Source: an uncultured Clostridia bacterium (lineage in GTDB: Bacteria > Bacillota > Clostridia > Monoglobales > Monoglobaceae). From it: 64,000 nucleotides of DNA. The translations under genes and the position numbers were made by a program. The stretch lies in NCBI GenBank assembly GCA_947631965.1, contig CANRNL010000005.1, forward strand, positions 24,036 to 88,035. Reading direction: 5' to 3'. Position 1 is the stretch's first letter. Each line of letters begins with the position of its first letter. Under the pieces are notes generated by a model. It was not told the DNA's origin, did not search any database, and saw only the letters and a list, made by a program, of their open reading frames with translations. Positions 38,365 to 48,555 of the stretch are shown in pieces.

Positions 38365-40170
38365 ATGAGCGAACGACAGGAAAAAATCAGAAATTTCTCT
38401 ATTATAGCGCATATAGACCACGGCAAGTCAACTCTTGCAGACCGTCTTTTGGAGCTTACGGGCACTTTGACGCAAAGGGAAATGCAGGAGCAGATACTCG
38501 ATAATATGGAGCTTGAACGCGAGCGCGGAATAACCATCAAGGCGCGTGCGGTTCGGCTTATATATAAGGCGAAGGACGGCAACGAATATATATTGAATCT
38601 TATCGACACTCCGGGACACGTCGATTTTAACTACGAGGTTTCCCGCAGCCTTGCCGCCTGTGAGGGCGCACTGCTTATTGTGGACGCGGCACAGGGTATC
38701 GAGGCGCAGACTCTCGCCAATACCTATCTTGCGCTCGAACACGATTTGGAAATCGTGCCGGTTATCAACAAAATAGACCTGCCCTCGGCACAGCCCGACG
38801 TCGTAAAGAGTGAGATAGAGGACGTTATCGGCATTGACGCGGAGGACGCGCCTCTTATTTCGGCGAAGAACGGTATAAATATAGAGCAGGTTCTGGACAA
38901 AATAGTTGAGCTTATCCCGCCGCCGAGCGGAGATGAAAACGCTCCGCTGAAGGCTCTTATATTTGATTCGTATTACGACGCGTATAAGGGCGTTATTGTA
39001 TATGTGCGAGTTATAGACGGAAAACTCAAGGCGGGCGATACGATTAAAATGATGGCGGCGGGCGGCACGTTTGACGTGGTGGAAGTCGGTTATCTTTCAC
39101 CGTCGGGAATGTCGCCGTCGTCGGGACTTGCGGCGGGCGAGGTAGGATTCATAGCCGCGAGCATAAAGAACGTGAGCGAGGTGCGCGTCGGTGATACCGT
39201 GACTACCGCGAACGGGGGAGCTAAGGAGCCGCTTGAGGGTTACAAACAGGTAAACCCGATGGTTTACTGCGGAATTTATCCCGCGGACGGAGCGCGTTAT
39301 GACGATTTGCGCGAGGCTCTTGAAAAACTGCGCCTTAACGATGCGTCGCTGAGGTTCGACGCGGAAACGTCGGTTGCGCTCGGCTTCGGATTCCGCTGCG
39401 GCTTTTTGGGACTTTTGCATATGGAGATAATACAGGAGAGGCTGGAGCGCGAATATAACCTCGACCTTGTTACGACCGCGCCTTCGGTTGAATATAAGGT
39501 CGTAAAGACCAACGGAGAGGTGCTTGAGATAGATAACCCGACCAATATGCCCGAACCGTCAACAATAAATTATATGGAAGAGCCTATTGTGCGCGCTTCG
39601 ATTTTGACTCCCAAGGACTATGTGGGCAGTATTATGGAGCTTTGTCAGGAGAGGCGCGGAACCTATATAGATATGACTTATCTCGACGAAAAGCGAGTTT
39701 CGCTCAACTATGATTTGCCGCTCAACGAAATCATATACGACTTTTTTGACGCGCTTAAATCGCGGACGCGCGGTTATGCGTCGTTCGACTATGAATTTAA
39801 GGCGTATGAGCGTGCAGACCTTGTTAAGCTGGATATGCTTTTGAACGGCGAGATAGTTGACGCGCTTTCGTTTATCGTACATAAAGACAAGGCGTATGCG
39901 CGCGGCAGGCGTATTGCGGAAAAGCTGAAGGATGCGATACCGCGCCAGTTGTTTGAAATTCCGATTCAGGCGGCGATAGGCGGAAAGATTATCGCCCGCG
40001 AAACGGTTAAGGCTATGCGAAAAGACGTGCTTGCAAAGTGCTACGGCGGAGATATAACGAGAAAGAAGAAGCTGCTTGAAAAGCAAAAAGAGGGCAAGAA
40101 GCGTATGCGTCAGGTCGGTTCGGTGGAGGTGCCGCAGGAGGCGTTTATGTCGGTGCTGAAGCTGGATTAG
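38365..40170 (+). CDS. lepA: Elongation factor 4 (LepA, ribosomal back-translocase)
   Basis: 601 residues, full length. The G domain starts with [13 protein letters not shown] (G1), has RGITIKA (G2), DTPGHVDF (G3) and NKIDLP (G4). EF-G-like domains II, III and V follow, and the LepA-specific C-terminal domain ends in [20 protein letters not shown]. It is a translational GTPase that acts on stalled or misassembled ribosomes. AGGAG is upstream. The neighbour hemW, 11 bp behind, is the common partner in Bacillota. Confidence 0.98.
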   Translation: MSERQEKIRNFSIIAHIDHGKSTLADRLLELTGTLTQREMQEQILDNMELERERGITIKARAVRLIYKAKDGNEYILNLIDTPGHVDFNYEVSRSLAACEGALLIVDAAQGIEAQTLANTYLALEHDLEIVPVINKIDLPSAQPDVVKSEIEDVIGIDAEDAPLISAKNGINIEQVLDKIVELIPPPSGDENAPLKALIFDSYYDAYKGVIVYVRVIDGKLKAGDTIKMMAAGGTFDVVEVGYLSPSGMSPSSGLAAGEVGFIAASIKNVSEVRVGDTVTTANGGAKEPLEGYKQVNPMVYCGIYPADGARYDDLREALEKLRLNDASLRFDAETSVALGFGFRCGFLGLLHMEIIQERLEREYNLDLVTTAPSVEYKVVKTNGEVLEIDNPTNMPEPSTINYMEEPIVRASILTPKDYVGSIMELCQERRGTYIDMTYLDEKRVSLNYDLPLNEIIYDFFDALKSRTRGYASFDYEFKAYERADLVKLDMLLNGEIVDALSFIVHKDKAYARGRRIAEKLKDAIPRQLFEIPIQAAIGGKIIARETVKAMRKDVLAKCYGGDITRKKKLLEKQKEGKKRMRQVGSVEVPQEAFMSVLKLD

Positions 40171-40181
40171 GATGACGGAGT

Positions 40182-41291
40182 ATGAAAAATCTTGGAATTT
40201 ATGTCCATGTGCCGTTTTGCGTTAAAAAATGCAATTACTGCGATTTTAACTCGTACTCGGATATTTGGGAGTATGAGGACGCTTATTTTGACGCGCTCAT
40301 TGACGAGATTGTGAATAAGAGCGATGCGGACAAATACTGTGCCGACACAATTTATATAGGCGGAGGAACTCCGAGCGCTGTTCGTCCCGAAAATATTATT
40401 CGGGTTATGAGCGCGATTTATGAACGTTTTTCCGTTGCAAAAAACTGCGAAATAACAATAGAGTGTAATCCCGCGACAGTAGATTTCGAGGGATTTTGCC
40501 GATACCGCGCTGCGGGTATAAACCGTGTGAGTATGGGGCTTCAGTCGGCAAACGGCGAAGAGCTTTTAAGGCTCGGAAGAATACATACGCTCGGCGATTT
40601 TGAAAGCTCGTTCAACGACGCCCGAAGAGCGGGATTTGCCAATATTTCACTCGACCTTATGTTCGGTCTGCCCGACCAGACTGTGGGTAAATGGCAAAAA
40701 ACGCTGTCGCGTGCGGCGGAGTTCGGGGCAGAGCATATCTCGTGCTATGCGCTTACGATTGAAGAAAATACCCCTTTTTCAAAAATGAAATTAAATCTTC
40801 CGGATGATGACGCTCAGCGGGAAATGTATGATTTTGCGGTTGATTTTTTGGGAAAGCAAGGCTATGTGCGCTATGAAATTTCCAATTTTGCGCGTTGGGG
40901 CTGTAAATCGCGGCATAATTTAAAATATTGGAGGCTCGACGAGTACGCGGGCTTCGGAGCGGGCGCACACTCGTTCCTGGACGGAAAGCGGTTTGCGAAT
41001 GAGCCGAGCGTTTTAAAATATATAAGCGGCGCGCCGCCCGAATGTACAAACGAGAGCGACGAGGATTTAATGAGTGAATTTATGTTTTTGGGGCTTCGTA
41101 CTTCGGAAGGAGTCGCGGAAAGTGATTTTTCGGAGCGCTTTACGCGAGACGTTGACAGCGTTTTCGGCAGTACGCTTAAAAAATACGAAAATATCGGAGC
41201 GATAGTCCGCGAAAACGGGAGGATTTTCATTAAACCAGAATTTCTGTATGTTAGCAATTCAATACTTTGCGATTTCGTCCGGATAAAATAA
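40182..41291 (+). CDS. hemW: Radical SAM heme chaperone HemW
   Basis: 369 residues. The radical-SAM cluster motif is C13-x3-C17-x2-C20 in PFCVKKCNYCDF; GGGTPS and GINRVSMGLQS are typical HemN/HemW segments, and the C-terminal HemN domain is present. HemW lacks coproporphyrinogen oxidase activity in studied cases and acts as a heme carrier. It follows lepA by 11 bp and precedes a terminator and then the hrcA promoter. Confidence 0.93.
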   Translation: MKNLGIYVHVPFCVKKCNYCDFNSYSDIWEYEDAYFDALIDEIVNKSDADKYCADTIYIGGGTPSAVRPENIIRVMSAIYERFSVAKNCEITIECNPATVDFEGFCRYRAAGINRVSMGLQSANGEELLRLGRIHTLGDFESSFNDARRAGFANISLDLMFGLPDQTVGKWQKTLSRAAEFGAEHISCYALTIEENTPFSKMKLNLPDDDAQREMYDFAVDFLGKQGYVRYEISNFARWGCKSRHNLKYWRLDEYAGFGAGAHSFLDGKRFANEPSVLKYISGAPPECTNESDEDLMSEFMFLGLRTSEGVAESDFSERFTRDVDSVFGSTLKKYENIGAIVRENGRIFIKPEFLYVSNSILCDFVRIK

Positions 41292-41306
41292 TATTTCGGT
41301 CATAAG

Positions 41307-41339
41307 CCGTCGGCGTTTTAAAAAGCGCCGACGGTTTTT
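41307..41339 (+). terminator. Terminator of the lepA-hemW unit
   Basis: CCGTCGGCG pairs with CGCCGACGG around a short A/T loop and is followed by TTTTTC. Confidence 0.88.
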
Positions 41340-41374
41340 CGCTAATAATTTTTAGAAAAAATTTCAAAATAATA

Positions 41375-41403
41375 TTGACAAATTTCATCCAAGGTGCTAT
41401 TCT
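41375..41403 (+). promoter_or_regulatory. Sigma-A promoter of the heat-shock operon
   Basis: TTGACA (41375-41380), a 17-bp spacer and TATTCT (41398-41403). The CIRCE operator starts 12 bp downstream, so HrcA would cover the transcription start. Confidence 0.75.
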
Positions 41404-41414
41404 ATATTAAAGCG

Positions 41415-41441
41415 TTAGCACTCTCAACCGTTGAGTGCTAA
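41415..41441 (+). promoter_or_regulatory. CIRCE operator (HrcA-binding site)
   Basis: TTAGCACTC, a 9-bp spacer and GAGTGCTAA match the canonical CIRCE consensus in every position. The HrcA repressor encoded immediately downstream should bind it, giving autoregulated heat-shock control of hrcA-grpE-dnaK and probably more. Confidence 0.98.
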
Positions 41442-41464
41442 CAAAAAGCGGAGGTGAATTTAAA

Positions 41465-42538
41465 GTGGGCTTGGATGAGAGAAAACGTCAGATTTTGCAG
41501 GCGATTATCGAGGGTTACATCAATACCGCCGAGCCTATCGGTTCACGCACAATAGCCAAAAATTCGGAGCTTAATCTAAGTGCGGCTACCATAAGAAATG
41601 AAATGGGCGACCTTGAGGAGATGGGGTTGCTGATTCAGCCGCATACTTCGGCGGGACGCGTGCCGTCACAGCTCGGATACCGCTTGTACGTTGACAGTTT
41701 GATGCAGAAGTACAAGATGACCGCGGCGGAGATAACCCGCCTGAGAAGTGCGATGATGTTAAAAATAGAGGAGCTTGACAAAACGGTCAGGAAGCTGTCG
41801 GCAGTATTTTCGGGGATTACGAATATGCCTACCGTTGCGACATTGCCGACTGTGGAGCGTGGCAGAATAAACAGCATAAAGACGGTTATGATTGACCCGC
41901 GCACTCTTATGGTAATCATAGCGGCAGGCTCTAATATTTTGAAGAACAAGCTGCTCAGGCTTTCTTCGGCGGTGGACGCGGATTTTGTCGAAAAGCTTAA
42001 TGTTATTTTGAGCGAGAACCTTGTTGGTCTTACAAAGTCCGAAATAAGCCTGGATAATATAATGCAGGTGCAGAGCGCGGTAGGAGGTAATTTTGAAATT
42101 CTTACCGCAGTTCTGGAGCTGGTGCATGAAGCCATAAGCGAGCTTGACAACAGCGAGGTAATATTGGAGGGAGTTACGAATATTCTGCGCTTCCCCGAAT
42201 ATAACGATATAGAGCGCGTGAAGGAACTGCTCGGCTTTTTTGAAAACAGGGAAAATCTCGGCAAACTGATAAAGGCAAACGCGCATGGCGGCGTTAGCGT
42301 TATAATCGGCGAGGAGAGCAATATACCCGAGCTTAAAGAAAACAGCCTTGTGCTTTCGTCTTATGAGCTTGGCGACGGAATGCAGGGCTTTATCGGAATT
42401 ATAGGTCCTGTGAGGATGGACTATTCAAGGGCGGTTTCAAGCCTTGAATATTATACAAAACAAGTCGAAAAAACTCTCAGAGGAAAATTTTATGAAAATG
42501 CTCTGAGGGAGAGCGAGGTGGACAATGATGGAAAATAA
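41465..42538 (+). CDS. hrcA: Heat-inducible transcription repressor HrcA
   Basis: 357 residues from GTG 41465, 8 bp behind GGAGGTG; translation from an upstream in-frame codon would read through the CIRCE element. The N-terminal winged helix (DERKRQILQAIIEGYINTAEPIGSRTIA) binds CIRCE, followed by the GAF-like HrcA domain and its insert. It needs GroE to be active in Bacillus and is titrated on heat stress. The stop overlaps the grpE start, indicating translational coupling. Confidence 0.96.
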   Translation: MGLDERKRQILQAIIEGYINTAEPIGSRTIAKNSELNLSAATIRNEMGDLEEMGLLIQPHTSAGRVPSQLGYRLYVDSLMQKYKMTAAEITRLRSAMMLKIEELDKTVRKLSAVFSGITNMPTVATLPTVERGRINSIKTVMIDPRTLMVIIAAGSNILKNKLLRLSSAVDADFVEKLNVILSENLVGLTKSEISLDNIMQVQSAVGGNFEILTAVLELVHEAISELDNSEVILEGVTNILRFPEYNDIERVKELLGFFENRENLGKLIKANAHGGVSVIIGEESNIPELKENSLVLSSYELGDGMQGFIGIIGPVRMDYSRAVSSLEYYTKQVEKTLRGKFYENALRESEVDNDGK

Positions 42539-43085
42539 TGAAAAAAACTTAAATGAGCCGGAAACCGAAAGCACGGTGGACGAGGAGACTGTAAACGAAT
42601 CCGAGAATACCGAAGGCGAAGGTGATGTCCAAGCTGATGAGGACGGTGAGCTTGAGGCTTTGCGCACAAGTCTTGACGAGGCAAAGGACAGAACACTTAG
42701 GCTTGTGGCGGAGTTTGATAACTTCAAGAAAAGGACGCTGAAAGAAAAGGAGGAGCTTTATTCCACGGCGGTATGCGAAACCGTTAACGAGTTTTTGCCA
42801 ATCATAGACAATCTTAAGCGGGCGATAGATACCGCGGACGGTGCGGACGTAAACTCGGTTTTGAACGGAGTTAAGATGATACTGAAGCAGTTCGAGGATA
42901 CGCTTTCTTCGATAGGCGTTGAAGAGATTGAAACGGATAACGGCTTTGACCCGGAGCTTCACAACGCGGTTATGCACGTTGAGGACGATAATTACGGCGA
43001 AGGCGAAATCGCCGAAGAGCTTATGCGCGGGTACAGGTATAAAGGCAGGGTTATCCGACATTCGATGGTCAAGGTTGCAAATTAA
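42525..43085 (+). CDS. grpE: Nucleotide exchange factor GrpE
   Basis: 186 residues. An acidic, disordered first 45 residues precede a long coiled coil (about 45-105, AEFDNFKKRT at its end) and the beta-wing domain carrying NGFDPELHNAVMHVED, the family signature. It releases ADP from DnaK. Two ATGs (42525, 42528) are possible behind GAGG; they differ by one Met. It overlaps hrcA by 14 bp. Confidence 0.97.
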   Translation: MMENNEKNLNEPETESTVDEETVNESENTEGEGDVQADEDGELEALRTSLDEAKDRTLRLVAEFDNFKKRTLKEKEELYSTAVCETVNEFLPIIDNLKRAIDTADGADVNSVLNGVKMILKQFEDTLSSIGVEEIETDNGFDPELHNAVMHVEDDNYGEGEIAEELMRGYRYKGRVIRHSMVKVAN

Positions 43086-43141
43086 AGCTGTAAGCATATA
43101 AATTTTAAATACAAAACAGAACAGAAAGGAAGAGATATATT

Positions 43142-44971
43142 ATGGGAAAGATTATAGGTATTGATTTGGGAACGACAAATTCCTGCGTTGCGGTTTTGGA
43201 GGGCGGCGAACCTACGGTTATTGCCAACGCGGAGGGGTCGCGTACAACTCCGTCTGTCGTTGCTTTTACCAAGACAAACGAAAGACTGGTAGGTCAGGTG
43301 GCAAAAAGACAGGCTATCACAAATCCCGACAGAACGATAATTTCAATCAAGAGGGATATGGGAACAGACCGTAGAATCGCAATCGACGATAAGAAGTACA
43401 CTCCGCAGGAAATCTCGGCTATGATTTTGCAAAAGCTCAAGAGCGATGCGGAGAGCTATCTCGGCGAAACGGTTACGCAGGCGGTTATAACCGTTCCCGC
43501 ATATTTCAGCGATACGCAAAGACAGGCTACCAAGGACGCGGGAAAAATCGCGGGCTTGGAGGTCCTCAGAATTATAAACGAGCCTACCGCAGCGGCTCTG
43601 GCATACGGACTTGAAAAGGACACGGACCAGAAGATTATGGTTTACGACCTTGGCGGTGGTACGTTTGATGTTTCGATACTCGAAATCGGCGACGGCGTAT
43701 TTGAAGTTCTTGCAACCAACGGTAACAACCGCTTGGGCGGTGATGACTTTGACGAAAGAATAATGAATTACCTTGCTGACGAATTCAAAAAGGAAAACGG
43801 CATTGATTTAAGGCAGGATAAAATGGCGCTCCAGCGTCTTAAAGAGGCCGCGGAGAAAGCGAAGATAGAGCTTTCGGGAGTTGCGACAACGAATATAAAT
43901 CTTCCGTTTATTACGGCGGACGCAACGGGACCCAAGCACCTCGACGTAACGCTTTCGCGTGCGAAATTTAACGAGCTGACGGCTGATTTGGTAGAAAAGA
44001 CTATGGTTGCGACCCGTAAGGCTCTTGAAGATTCAGATATTTCGGTCGGCTCGATAGACAGAGTCCTGTTGGTCGGCGGTTCGTCGAGAATACCCGCGGT
44101 TCAGGAAGCGGTACAAAAGTTTATAGGAAAAGAGCCGCACAAGGGAATTAACCCCGACGAGTGCGTTGCGATAGGCGCGGCAATTCAGGCTGGCGTTCTC
44201 GGTGGAGAGGTCGAGGACCTTGTACTGCTCGACGTAACGCCTTTGTCTCTCGGAATTGAAACGATGGGCGGAATATTCACAAAGCTCATCGAAAGAAATA
44301 CAACTATCCCCACCCAAAAGAGCAACGTATTTACAACTGCGGCAGACGGACAGACGAGCGTTGAGGTACACGTTCTTCAGGGCGAAAGAGAAATGGCGGC
44401 GTACAATAAAACGCTCGGACGCTTCAGCCTTACCGATATTCCGCCCGCACCGCGCGGCGTTCCTCAGATTGAGGTTACGTTTAACATTGACGCGAACGGT
44501 ATAGTTAACGTAAGCGCCAAGGATTTGGGAACGGGTCACGAGCAGAAAATAACGATTACCTCAAACACCAACCTTTCGGATGACGAGATTGACAGGGCGG
44601 TAAAAGAGGCTGAAAAATTTGCGGCCGAGGATAAGAAGAACAAGGAAAAAATCGAAGTCAGAAATCAGGCCGACCAGATGGTATATCAGACCGAAAAAAC
44701 GCTCGGCGAGCTTGGCGATAAGGTAAGCGAGAGCGAAAAGAAGGACATCGAGGCGGAGGCGGATAAGCTCAAGGAGCTTCTCAAAAACTCGGATATCGAC
44801 GTTGACGCGGTTAAAAATCAGACCGAGGCTCTTTCAAAGAAATTCTATGAGATTTCTGCAAGGCTTTATCAGCAGGCACAGCCAAACGGCGGCGCTGCGG
44901 ACGCGGAAGCCCCCAAGAGCGATGATGTGGTCGACGCTGAGTTTACCGATGTTGACGACAATAATAATTAA
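43142..44971 (+). CDS. dnaK: Chaperone DnaK (Hsp70)
   Basis: 609 residues. The ATPase domain has [22 protein letters not shown] and [10 protein letters not shown]; it lacks the extra loop of Gram-negative DnaK near residue 80, as is normal in Bacillota. The substrate-binding domain begins after the [11 protein letters not shown] linker and the helical lid ends with a Gly/Ala/Asp-rich tail. It is an ATP-driven folding chaperone working with DnaJ and GrpE. AAAGGAAG precedes the ATG. Confidence 0.98.
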   Translation: MGKIIGIDLGTTNSCVAVLEGGEPTVIANAEGSRTTPSVVAFTKTNERLVGQVAKRQAITNPDRTIISIKRDMGTDRRIAIDDKKYTPQEISAMILQKLKSDAESYLGETVTQAVITVPAYFSDTQRQATKDAGKIAGLEVLRIINEPTAAALAYGLEKDTDQKIMVYDLGGGTFDVSILEIGDGVFEVLATNGNNRLGGDDFDERIMNYLADEFKKENGIDLRQDKMALQRLKEAAEKAKIELSGVATTNINLPFITADATGPKHLDVTLSRAKFNELTADLVEKTMVATRKALEDSDISVGSIDRVLLVGGSSRIPAVQEAVQKFIGKEPHKGINPDECVAIGAAIQAGVLGGEVEDLVLLDVTPLSLGIETMGGIFTKLIERNTTIPTQKSNVFTTAADGQTSVEVHVLQGEREMAAYNKTLGRFSLTDIPPAPRGVPQIEVTFNIDANGIVNVSAKDLGTGHEQKITITSNTNLSDDEIDRAVKEAEKFAAEDKKNKEKIEVRNQADQMVYQTEKTLGELGDKVSESEKKDIEAEADKLKELLKNSDIDVDAVKNQTEALSKKFYEISARLYQQAQPNGGAADAEAPKSDDVVDAEFTDVDDNNN

Positions 44972-44978
44972 ATAGCTG

Positions 44979-45007
44979 TTGACTTTACAGAAATAAAAGG
45001 TTAAAAT
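44979..45007 (+). promoter_or_regulatory. Internal promoter before dnaJ
   Basis: TTGACT (44979-44984), a 17-bp spacer and TAAAAT (45002-45007) lie just after the dnaK stop. Transcription would begin near 45014, right at the hairpin below, allowing dnaJ-prmA-rsmE expression independent of CIRCE. Confidence 0.55.
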
Positions 45008-45017
45008 TAAAATCAGT

Positions 45018-45052
45018 GCAGAGCCAAATCCTTATCTGCGGTTTGGCTTTGC
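45018..45052 (+). other. Hairpin in the dnaK-dnaJ intergenic region
   Basis: GCAGAGCCAAA pairs with TTTGGCTTTGC (one G-T) around a 13-base loop. There is no T tract, so it is more likely a 5' stabilising or processing stem for the dnaJ message than a terminator. Confidence 0.5.
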
Positions 45053-45079
45053 GTTATGTTTGGATACAGGTGTATAATT

Positions 45080-46234
45080 ATGGCGGAAAAAAGAGATTAT
45101 TATGAAGTGCTTGGAGTGCCGAAAACGGCTTCTGCCGAGGAAATAAAAAAGGCGTACCGCAAGCTGGCAAAAGAGTACCACCCCGACCGCAATCCCGGCG
45201 ACAAGACCGCCGAGGATAAATTCAAAGAGGCGGGTGAGGCTTACGAGGTACTCGGAAACGAGGAAAAACGCGCCAAATATGACCAATTCGGTCACGCGGC
45301 GTTCGACGGTACGGCAGGCGCGGGCGGCGCGGGCTATGGCGGAGGCGGTTTTGACTTCGGCGGCTTCGGCGATATTTTCAGCGATATTTTCGGCGGCGGC
45401 TTCGGAGGCGGTTTCGGCGGTCAGAGACGTAACCCGAACGCTCCTCAAAGAGGCAACGATATTGAGCAGAGCATAGAACTTACGTTTGAACAGGCGTGCT
45501 TCGGCACCGAAATAGAGGTTAACATAAACCATACGGAAACCTGCGAACATTGTCACGGAAGCTGTGCCGAGCCGGGTTCGGGCGAGAGTGTAAAGTGTTC
45601 CGCCTGCGGAGGAACCGGTCAGGTTAGGCGTGTTCAGAAAACCCCGTTCGGCAGTTTTGCGAACGTCACCACCTGTTCGGTTTGCGGCGGCAGCGGCACT
45701 GTAATCAAAAATCCCTGTAAGGTCTGCGGAGGAAAGGGAAGCGTGCATAAGGTACGCAAGAAAAAGATAAGAGTTCCCGCCGGAATAAATCACGGTCAGC
45801 AGATTTCGGTTCGCGGCGAAGGCGACGCGGGCATAAAGGGCGGTCCGAGCGGTGACCTTTTCCTTACGGTTTATGTGAAAAAGCACAAAATTTTCGAGCG
45901 TCAGGGCTACGACATATACTGCGATTTCCCGATTACGTTTGTTGAAGCGGCGTTGGGCGCGGAGGTCGAGGTTCCGACTATTGACGGCAAGGTGAAATAT
46001 AATATAAGCGAGGGAACTCAGTCTGGTACAAAGTTCAGGCTGCGCGGAAAGGGAGTTCCGAAAATCAATTCAAATCAGCGCGGTGACCAGTATGTTACGG
46101 TAATTGTTGAGATACCAAAGAATTTGAACGATAAGCAAAAAGAACTTTTGAGGCAGTTTGCCGATACGGTTGACGGCTCTAAGTACAAGCAGAGAAAAAC
46201 TTTTTTTGATAAAATGAAAGACGCTTTTAAATAA
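45080..46234 (+). CDS. dnaJ: Co-chaperone DnaJ (Hsp40)
   Basis: 384 residues from the ATG giving [13 protein letters not shown]; an earlier in-frame ATG (45056) lies in the leader hairpin and is not used by homologues. The J domain holds HPD at 34-36, a Gly/Phe-rich linker follows, then four zinc-binding CxxC motifs (the first is CEHCHGSC, lacking the last Gly), and two beta-sandwich domains. It delivers clients to DnaK and stimulates its ATPase. Confidence 0.97.
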   Translation: MAEKRDYYEVLGVPKTASAEEIKKAYRKLAKEYHPDRNPGDKTAEDKFKEAGEAYEVLGNEEKRAKYDQFGHAAFDGTAGAGGAGYGGGGFDFGGFGDIFSDIFGGGFGGGFGGQRRNPNAPQRGNDIEQSIELTFEQACFGTEIEVNINHTETCEHCHGSCAEPGSGESVKCSACGGTGQVRRVQKTPFGSFANVTTCSVCGGSGTVIKNPCKVCGGKGSVHKVRKKKIRVPAGINHGQQISVRGEGDAGIKGGPSGDLFLTVYVKKHKIFERQGYDIYCDFPITFVEAALGAEVEVPTIDGKVKYNISEGTQSGTKFRLRGKGVPKINSNQRGDQYVTVIVEIPKNLNDKQKELLRQFADTVDGSKYKQRKTFFDKMKDAFK

Positions 46235-46254
46235 AGGCGTTTGAGGTGAAGCGT

Positions 46255-47220
46255 ATGGAATGGATAAAGGTCAGCGTGAAAACGTCCGCCGAGGGCATCG
46301 AGCCGTTGTGCGGTCGGCTGTATAATATAGGCGTGACAGGCGTTGAAATAGAGGATAAGGACGACTTTTCCGAGTTTCTCGAAAACAATCACGAGTATTG
46401 GGATTATGTGGACGAGGAGCTTGAACGCCTGAAAACCGCAGAAACCACCGTGCGCTTTTATGTGAGCGACAATGCCGCGGGTCACGAAATGCTCGGCTCA
46501 GCCCGCGCCGAAGTAAGAGCGCTCAAAGAGATTGATGCGGACAAGAGCTTCGGCAGGCTTGAAATATTTGTTGAAAACGTCAGGGATGAGGACTGGGCGG
46601 ACAACTGGAAAAAGTACTTTCACCCTCTCGAAGTGGGCGAAAAGATACTTATTCAGCCCGAATGGGAGCCTATAACCCATAAGACGGACAGGACGGTTTT
46701 CACGGTAAATCCCGGAATGAATTTCGGTACCGGAGGGCATCAGACCACCAGAATGTGCATTGAAAACCTTGAAAAGTATGTTTCGGACGGCTGCAGCGTT
46801 TTGGACTTGGGCTGTGGCAGCGGTATACTTTCAATAATAGCGCTTTTGCTCGGAGCGAAAGGCGCTGTGGCTGTTGACATAGACCCCAACGCGGTTGATT
46901 CCGCTTACTCAAACCTTGCCCTTAACAATTTGCCGCGAGACAGGTACGAGGTGCTTACGGGTGACATAATTTCGGACTCCGCGCTAAGGGAGAGGCTTTC
47001 GGAAAACAAGTACGATATAGTTCTTGCGAACATTGTGGCTGACGTTATTATCGCGCTTTCGCCGTATGTGAAAGATTTTATGAAGCCAGACGGGGTGTTT
47101 GTTTGTTCGGGTATAATAACCGAGCGTATCGACGAGGTGAAAGCCGCGCTTTCGGCTGCGGGACTTACAATATTTAATGTTGAAACTCAGGACGATTGGG
47201 CGGCGATTGCGGCAAGATGA
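46255..47220 (+). CDS. prmA: Ribosomal protein L11 methyltransferase
   Basis: 321 residues from ATG 46255, chosen because GAGG stands 8 bp before it, while the alternative GTG at 46246 overlaps that site. A substrate-recognition domain of about 100 residues precedes a SAM-dependent Rossmann domain with LDLGCGSGILSI and ANIVADVI. It trimethylates L11. It follows dnaJ by 20 bp and overlaps the next gene (ATGA), a common order in Bacillota. Confidence 0.95.
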   Translation: MEWIKVSVKTSAEGIEPLCGRLYNIGVTGVEIEDKDDFSEFLENNHEYWDYVDEELERLKTAETTVRFYVSDNAAGHEMLGSARAEVRALKEIDADKSFGRLEIFVENVRDEDWADNWKKYFHPLEVGEKILIQPEWEPITHKTDRTVFTVNPGMNFGTGGHQTTRMCIENLEKYVSDGCSVLDLGCGSGILSIIALLLGAKGAVAVDIDPNAVDSAYSNLALNNLPRDRYEVLTGDIISDSALRERLSENKYDIVLANIVADVIIALSPYVKDFMKPDGVFVCSGIITERIDEVKAALSAAGLTIFNVETQDDWAAIAAR

Positions 47221-47963
47221 GAAGATTTTTTACCGAACCCGAAAATATAAAAGAAAATCTGGCGTATATTTACGACGACGCATCTCACATAAGCAAGGTC
47301 TTGCGCCTCGGAGAAGGCGAGGATATTATTGTTTTTGACGGAAGCGGGTATGAGTATTTCGCCCGTCTCAAAACTATCGGAAAGAGCGAGTGTGTTGCCG
47401 AAATATATGAGAAAAAAGAGTCAAAATCCGAGCCTAAAGTGAAGGTTACACTGTTTCAGGGCGTGCCAAAAGCGGGCAAAATGGAGCAGATTATCCAAAA
47501 ATGTACCGAGCTTGGAATATATCGCATCGTTCCCGTTATGACCGAGCGCTGTGTCGTGAAATTCGGCGAGCGAAAAAATGTTGAAGCAAAGGTCGCCCGC
47601 TGGCAGAAGGTTGCCGTAGAAGCGGCTAAACAGAGTGGCAGAGGAATTATACCTCAAATATCCTTGCCGATGAAATTTTCGGAGGCGGCGGAGTTCCTTG
47701 CGCAATACGACCTCGCCGTTATGCCCTACGAGCTTTTGGGTCACGAGGGCGGAGCGGGGCTTCGCGAGGCTGTAAAAAACGCCGTCGGCTGTAAGACCAT
47801 CGGAATTATGGTGGGACCGGAGGGCGGCTTTTCCGGAAGCGAAGCGGAGCTTGCAAAGTCGCTCGGTATTCGGCTTTGCGGACTCGGCAGGCGCATTTTG
47901 AGAACCGAAACGGTAGGTGCGGCTCTAACCGCTATTTTGATGTATGAAAATAATGAAATGTAG
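47217..47963 (+). CDS. rsmE: 16S rRNA (uracil1498-N3)-methyltransferase RsmE
   Basis: 248 residues starting at the ATGA overlap with the prmA stop, giving MRRFFTEP, the typical RsmE beginning (MxRFF). An N-terminal PUA-like domain precedes a SPOUT trefoil-knot domain with MVGPEGGFSGSE and a late LRTETVGAALTAI SAM-binding knot. It methylates N3 of U1498 in 16S rRNA. It is translationally coupled to prmA. Confidence 0.95.
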   Translation: MRRFFTEPENIKENLAYIYDDASHISKVLRLGEGEDIIVFDGSGYEYFARLKTIGKSECVAEIYEKKESKSEPKVKVTLFQGVPKAGKMEQIIQKCTELGIYRIVPVMTERCVVKFGERKNVEAKVARWQKVAVEAAKQSGRGIIPQISLPMKFSEAAEFLAQYDLAVMPYELLGHEGGAGLREAVKNAVGCKTIGIMVGPEGGFSGSEAELAKSLGIRLCGLGRRILRTETVGAALTAILMYENNEM

Positions 47964-47990
47964 AATATATTAAAACTCAGGAGGAAAACG

Positions 47991-48500
47991 ATGGATAAGA
48001 AAGCTAGACAAAAAAAGGAAATAAAGGCTTTGAAAAAAGAGCGTGAGGAGCATCTCACAAACTGGTACATGATAAATATGTGCTGGAGCATTTTCGGGAT
48101 TATTGTTTTGTATATACTCCAACGCGTATATAATTGGGCGAGCGGCGCCGAGTCAACTCTTAAGGGCTATGAAATTTCACTCTGGATTGTTGCGGGCTTG
48201 GCTGTGGTAGGCGCTGTCGTATTGCTTGTCCTCGGCTTAAAGGGCGTTATAAAAAACGGAAAGCGCGCGCGAAATTACAGCATTTTTCTTTTTATCGTAG
48301 CCGGCGCGAGCGCGTGGGTGGTTTTGTGGAGAGTTTATATAAGAGCGGTTGTCGCTAAAATCTTTGGAACCTCCAGTTTTTTATACACGGGCTCCTTCTG
48401 GGGAATATGGCTTCTGATGATTGCCTGCGTTGCGTGGATAGTTATTGCGTTTGTAATTTATCTTGTGAGACTGTCAAAGCTTCGTAAGAGCCATAAATAA
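47991..48500 (+). CDS. Four-helix membrane protein, unknown function
   Basis: 169 residues: a Lys/Glu-rich cytoplasmic N-terminus (1-24), then four predicted membrane segments (about 27-47, 63-84, 95-113, 133-156) and a basic tail. I recognise no family. GGAGG lies 7 bp before the ATG. It lies 27 bp after rsmE on the same strand and may be the last gene of the heat-shock transcript; a hairpin follows. Confidence 0.7.
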   Translation: MDKKARQKKEIKALKKEREEHLTNWYMINMCWSIFGIIVLYILQRVYNWASGAESTLKGYEISLWIVAGLAVVGAVVLLVLGLKGVIKNGKRARNYSIFLFIVAGASAWVVLWRVYIRAVVAKIFGTSSFLYTGSFWGIWLLMIACVAWIVIAFVIYLVRLSKLRKSHK

Positions 48501-48514
48501 AATAACTTGTCGTC

Positions 48515-48538
48515 CGTCCGCTTTGGGCGGACGATTTT
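48515..48538 (+). terminator. Weak terminator after the four-helix membrane protein
   Basis: CGTCCGC pairs with GCGGACG around TTTGG, then ATTTTAG. Stem is good but the T run is short. Confidence 0.55.
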
Positions 48539-48555
48539 AGCTTTGAGGTGAAAAT

